Shown in pieces: positions 60,541-64,000 of a stretch of DNA of 64,000 bases (position 1 is the stretch's first letter; each line of letters opens with the position of its first letter). The position numbers and the translations under genes were made by a program. The DNA comes from Panax quinquefolius (lineage: Eukaryota; Streptophyta; Magnoliopsida; Apiales; Araliaceae). The stretch lies in assembly GCA_020205615.1 (NCBI GenBank), contig CM035169.1:17057258-17121257 (forward strand), read 5' to 3'. The notes below the pieces were generated by a model. That model had not been told where the DNA came from. It saw only the letters and a list, made by a program, of their open reading frames with translations, and searched no databases.

Positions 60541-61720
60541 TTGCTCTTTGGGAGGTCACAACAAATGCTCTCCCTTGCTTTCTGGGTTTTGAATTTTACG
60601 GGATGGCCTTTGGTGCCTCCATCCTAGGTGAATTTGTCTTGATGGCAATAAAATCGAGCTAAGTGACCTTCTCTTCCACAATTATAACATGCTTTGGATG
60701 GCATGGCCTTGATTTGGGTGATGTGTCCCTCTCCTCGCATTTGAAGCATATGATGGGTGGTCTTTCTCCTTCCTTAACAATGGGTCTTTGGTCTTTGGCG
60801 TCTTTCCATCATTGTTGAATCTCCTTTTCTTGAAATGTCCATTCTTATTGTTTTGTACGATTACCACAAAGTGGTTACCATATCTGGCTTTGTTGATTCC
60901 CTCACGCTTGTTGTCACAGCCTCGATGACTATTCTCATTGGTATTATAATTTTGCCAATTTGCTCTCTTTTAGTTGCGTTGACTCGTTATCGCGCTCCAC
61001 TAAGCGAGCCCTATTTACAACATCTGAATACAAACCACGGTTTATGAGAAATAAGATGTTGGCGTATCTCGACTTCAAACCTCTTAAAAACATTAGCGCC
61101 ATTCTCTCTTCATTATCCACCAGTGGGGCCTGGCCGTGATAACTCATGAATTTTGCCTCGTATTGCGACACGGTCGTATTGTTTTGTTCGACTTGATAAA
61201 CTCCACCTCCTTACGTGTGGCGAATACTTTCGGGAAAGTATTTGTCGTTGAAACGACTCTGGAACTTCTCCCAAGATATCTTGATGCAATTTGGTTGAGT
61301 CGTTTCTGGATTCCCACCGATGTCCGCCTCTCTCAGCGTGACGTAAAAAAAGCGTGAAAGGAACCTTTTGCTCCTCGGACATCCCAGACATCAAATATCT
61401 TGGTAATCTGCTTTATCCATGCTTAGCGAAGTGGTTTTGGCTCTCCCTTAAACTCCGGTGGTCCCGGCTCCTTAAATTGTTTAGCGGTGGCCGCTTGAGA
61501 GTTTCGTGTTTCCACCTACGTTTTGGGCGAGAGTCGCTCTACTTTCTTTGTTGCATAAATTCACATAAAGCCTCTGAACATTTGATCGTTCATCATTTGG
61601 TCGGTGTTGTTGTTTTGCATGAGGATTATCGCCTTCGATGCACATTATCACGATTATTGATATGTGGTGAATCAACGATCGCTGCGCTCCATTCTTATTC
61701 TCAACATTCTCGGATGTCAT
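60541..61720 (-). pseudogene. gag of element E (broken)
   Basis: The ATG at 61720 (MTSENVENKN) aligns with gag starts of A, B and D. Further blocks: SEEQKVPF, HAERGGHRWES, SRKYSPHVRR, VDNEERMALMFLRGLKSRYA and NGHFKKRRFNNDGKTPK. Two zinc-knuckle regions follow near 60760-60670. Confidence 0.72.
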
Positions 61721-61904
61721 TTTGAATCTTGCCACAAAACAAAGGTTAATTGACGTATAACAAATTATCCTATCTTGACCCGAACCAATAAAATATCACA
61801 TAAACTTAGGTAGGTCATCTTACTAGCGAAAGGTATTCCCGTCTCTCCCCTCTAGTACTATTCTCACATCTTAGCGGGGATCGTATCCTAGCTCGATATA
61901 CTGT

Positions 61905-64000
61905 TGTGGCGCCCCCAAAATTAGGTATACATCACCCATCTTGGGTGCGACACTTACGTAGTGCAAAATTTAAAAAACAACTTATTAACATAAGCGTAGG
62001 TATGCAACGACATAAAGCGTGAGTTTAAATACAAATATAAATCTACTAGATATTATACTGACTCAAACAAAAAGTCCTCATTACAATTATTATCACACTA
62101 TTTTACGAATAGTGAGGACTACTAATCTTATCTTGAGGACCATCACTCGTTTCCCAGGCTAGTCCCGGCTATATTATCATTTCACGAAGAAACGGTGAAA
62201 GAAAGGGTGAGCTCAACTAGCCCGATAAAAATATTATGACTAAGATAATGCGAGAATAAATTATCAATAGTCTTGATAATGTTAAGCGATAAAATACTGA
62301 TAGACAACCGGTTTAAGCTGCGGTGAAATATCTGATCCATTAAAAAGTCGAGTAGAAAATAAAATCTACTATCTTTTAGGTTTTAAAGGTTTTTCATCAT
62401 TTTTATAGGCGAGACTCGACTTTAATAAATATTCACATCATCGAATCACCCACACTCTCTGACGAGGATATTCTTTAGTATCGCGACCACAATTATTCAT
62501 GCACTACGGGCGAGAATATTTGTGTATTCATTAATAATCATGATCGTACCAACAAGCATCCATCGATGCACTACTCTGACCCTTTGAGGATTTTATCACA
62601 TCATTTGTAACATTACGGTCATGATTACACAAGAATAGTCTCTGTCGTAATCATACCAAGTCCATCTATACCTTCTGACGGCCCCATAGATGACTTTCAA
62701 AAAAATATAAACATGAGGATGATGACAATGATATAAAAATTGATAAAACAAGTTCAAAATTATTTTATCCGGGGAATTATTAACGTCAAATTATCGACAT
62801 GATCTTTGTTTTGTAGAGTAAAATTCAAGAATGATCGGAAGAATATTTCCATGAAAAGATCTTTGGATGAAACGCAAAAATATCGAGGATATTCTACTAA
62901 TTTCATGGAGTATAGAAGTCAAAGTTTTAACTTATTGGGTATAATAAAGAATGGAATAACAAAAGAAATCACCGTAAATGCGATAGAGCCTTACGAGACG
63001 GAGTTATTCAACGAAATAATAAATAACGGAACGGTCGTCGGGTGAAATTCACACGCAAGCGGGGATGTTCAACGAGAATAATAAAGATGGAACCGGATCC
63101 GGTGTAAAACACACGAGATAGGATATTCAGCGAGAATAATAAAAAGCGGAACCGGTCGGTGTAAAACACCTGAGCGAGGATGTTCAGCGAGAATAATAAA
63201 AAAGGCGGAACCGAATCGGGTGTAAAACACACGAACGAGGATGTTCAACGAATAATAATAAAAAAGCGGAACCGGTCGGTGTAAAAACCATGAAGAGAGA
63301 TGTTCAGCGAGAATAATAGAAGAATGTCACCAAGTATAGGGTAAACCACTTATACGAGTTATTCAGCGAAATAATAAGCGATGGAATAACAACAGATTCT
63401 CTTCGTGAATAAGAAAGAATAACACCCTTACATTTGGTAGGAGATTGAATCTGCGGCGGTGTAGTAACAAAATACTCTTCTTCTTTCTCTCTTATTCTCT
63501 CTATACTTTCTCTCTCTATAAGCTTGAATGAATTAAGTGAAAAATAATGAAGCCCTAGGCCTCTATTTTTATAGAAGATTTCTAGCTTAGCTTTTCTTGT
63601 GTGTGAAAAGCAGAGTGGCTTGAAAGTGGTTTGGCCTTTTGTAATGTGAAAGCGACAAGTGGTTCGGCCTTTGTAATGTGAAAGCGACAAGTGGTTCGAC
63701 GTCTGGTAAAGGTAATTACTATTAACGAAGGTAAATACTATTGGCGAAGGTAAATACTATTCCTGAGGGTAATTACTTGAATTAATTACTATTATTGAAG
63801 GTAATTACTATTGACGAAGGTAAATACTATTCACGAAGGTAATTACTATTATTGAAGGTAATTACTATTGACGAAGGTAATTACTATTATTGATGAAAAT
63901 ACTTATTGATGAAGAGACTCTTAGATGATGACATATGAGCCCCCAAAAAATAATCAAACTTACCACAAATCATTTTTTTTTCATCAACACATATTTAATC
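61905..64000 (-). repeat. 5' LTR of element E, partial at window end
   Basis: Begins TGTGGCGCCCCCAAAATTAG and follows the 3' LTR of E through the ~55-bp array (63050-63330), the TATA-like box (about 63565-63577, minus), AATGTGAAAGCGACAAGTGG units (63640-63700) and the GGTAATTACTATT array. About 0.5 kb should lie outside the window. Confidence 0.85.

Larger units (their letters stand above)
54493..64000 (-). mobile_element. LTR retrotransposon E (type II chromovirus, most complete; right end outside window)
   Basis: Reads right to left: 5' LTR from 61905 past the window end, PBS region (GCTCGATATACTG, 61891-61903), gag, protease, RT, RNase H, integrase, chromodomain-like tail, and 3' LTR 54493-57120. 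The internal part is about 4.8 kb, a normal length for a Tekay/Del-like chromovirus. Every gene is in the expected order but broken by small indels and stops. It may be the mobilising relative of the shorter elements. Confidence 0.87.

Overview
This window is nuclear DNA from a flowering plant, almost certainly a eudicot. The evidence is AT-rich intergenic DNA, genes with GT-AG introns, a plant-type subtilase, a green-lineage DUF1230/CGLD27 gene, Stowaway/Tourist/MULE-like MITEs and Ty3/gypsy chromovirus LTR retrotransposons with long (about 2.6-2.85 kb) LTRs. I cannot name the species.

The left 25 kb is the genic part. (1) A CGLD27-like (DUF1230, ycf36-related) chloroplast protein gene runs on the + strand and ends at 4590; its 5' exons lie left of the window. 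(2) A five-exon J-domain protein gene on the - strand (10382 to 5405) faces it tail to tail. It has an in-frame TGA in exon 4 and a partial duplicate of exon 5 in its last intron. (3) An intronless SBT1.7/ARA12-like subtilase lies on the + strand (16763-19078), between two sister MULE-like MITEs. From memory, the Arabidopsis counterparts of the subtilase and CGLD27 are neighbours (At5g67360/At5g67370), so this looks like old microsynteny with the J-domain gene between them. A fragment of the J-domain gene's exon 2 lies at about 20.1 kb, and a possible but unidentified minus-strand transcript lies between 22.3 and 20.9 kb. The spaces between genes hold MITEs, a GGA-rich plus (TA)n tract, short tandem repeats and no other recognisable gene.

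The right 39 kb (25.1-64 kb) is retrotransposon DNA. Element D (25130-32571, - strand) is complete at both ends with TSD TTAAC. Element A (from 33204, + strand) carries a nested solo LTR S (37712-40313, TSD ATTGA). A's 3' LTR is interrupted at about 42844 by element C (- strand). C's 3' LTR is interrupted by element B (43629-52375, + strand), and C's 5' LTR is interrupted by element E (54493 to beyond 64000, - strand). A, B and D lack most of the reverse transcriptase core and so look non-autonomous; C also lacks gag. E keeps gag, protease, RT, RNase H, integrase and a chromodomain-like tail in order, although all are broken by many small indels.

Two LTR types share a related U5 and the same internal region but have different U3/R parts with different tandem-repeat arrays. 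Differences between closely related copies are mostly 1-3 base indels. This may mean under-polished long-read assembly of repeats, so the 'broken' state of the element genes should be read with caution.
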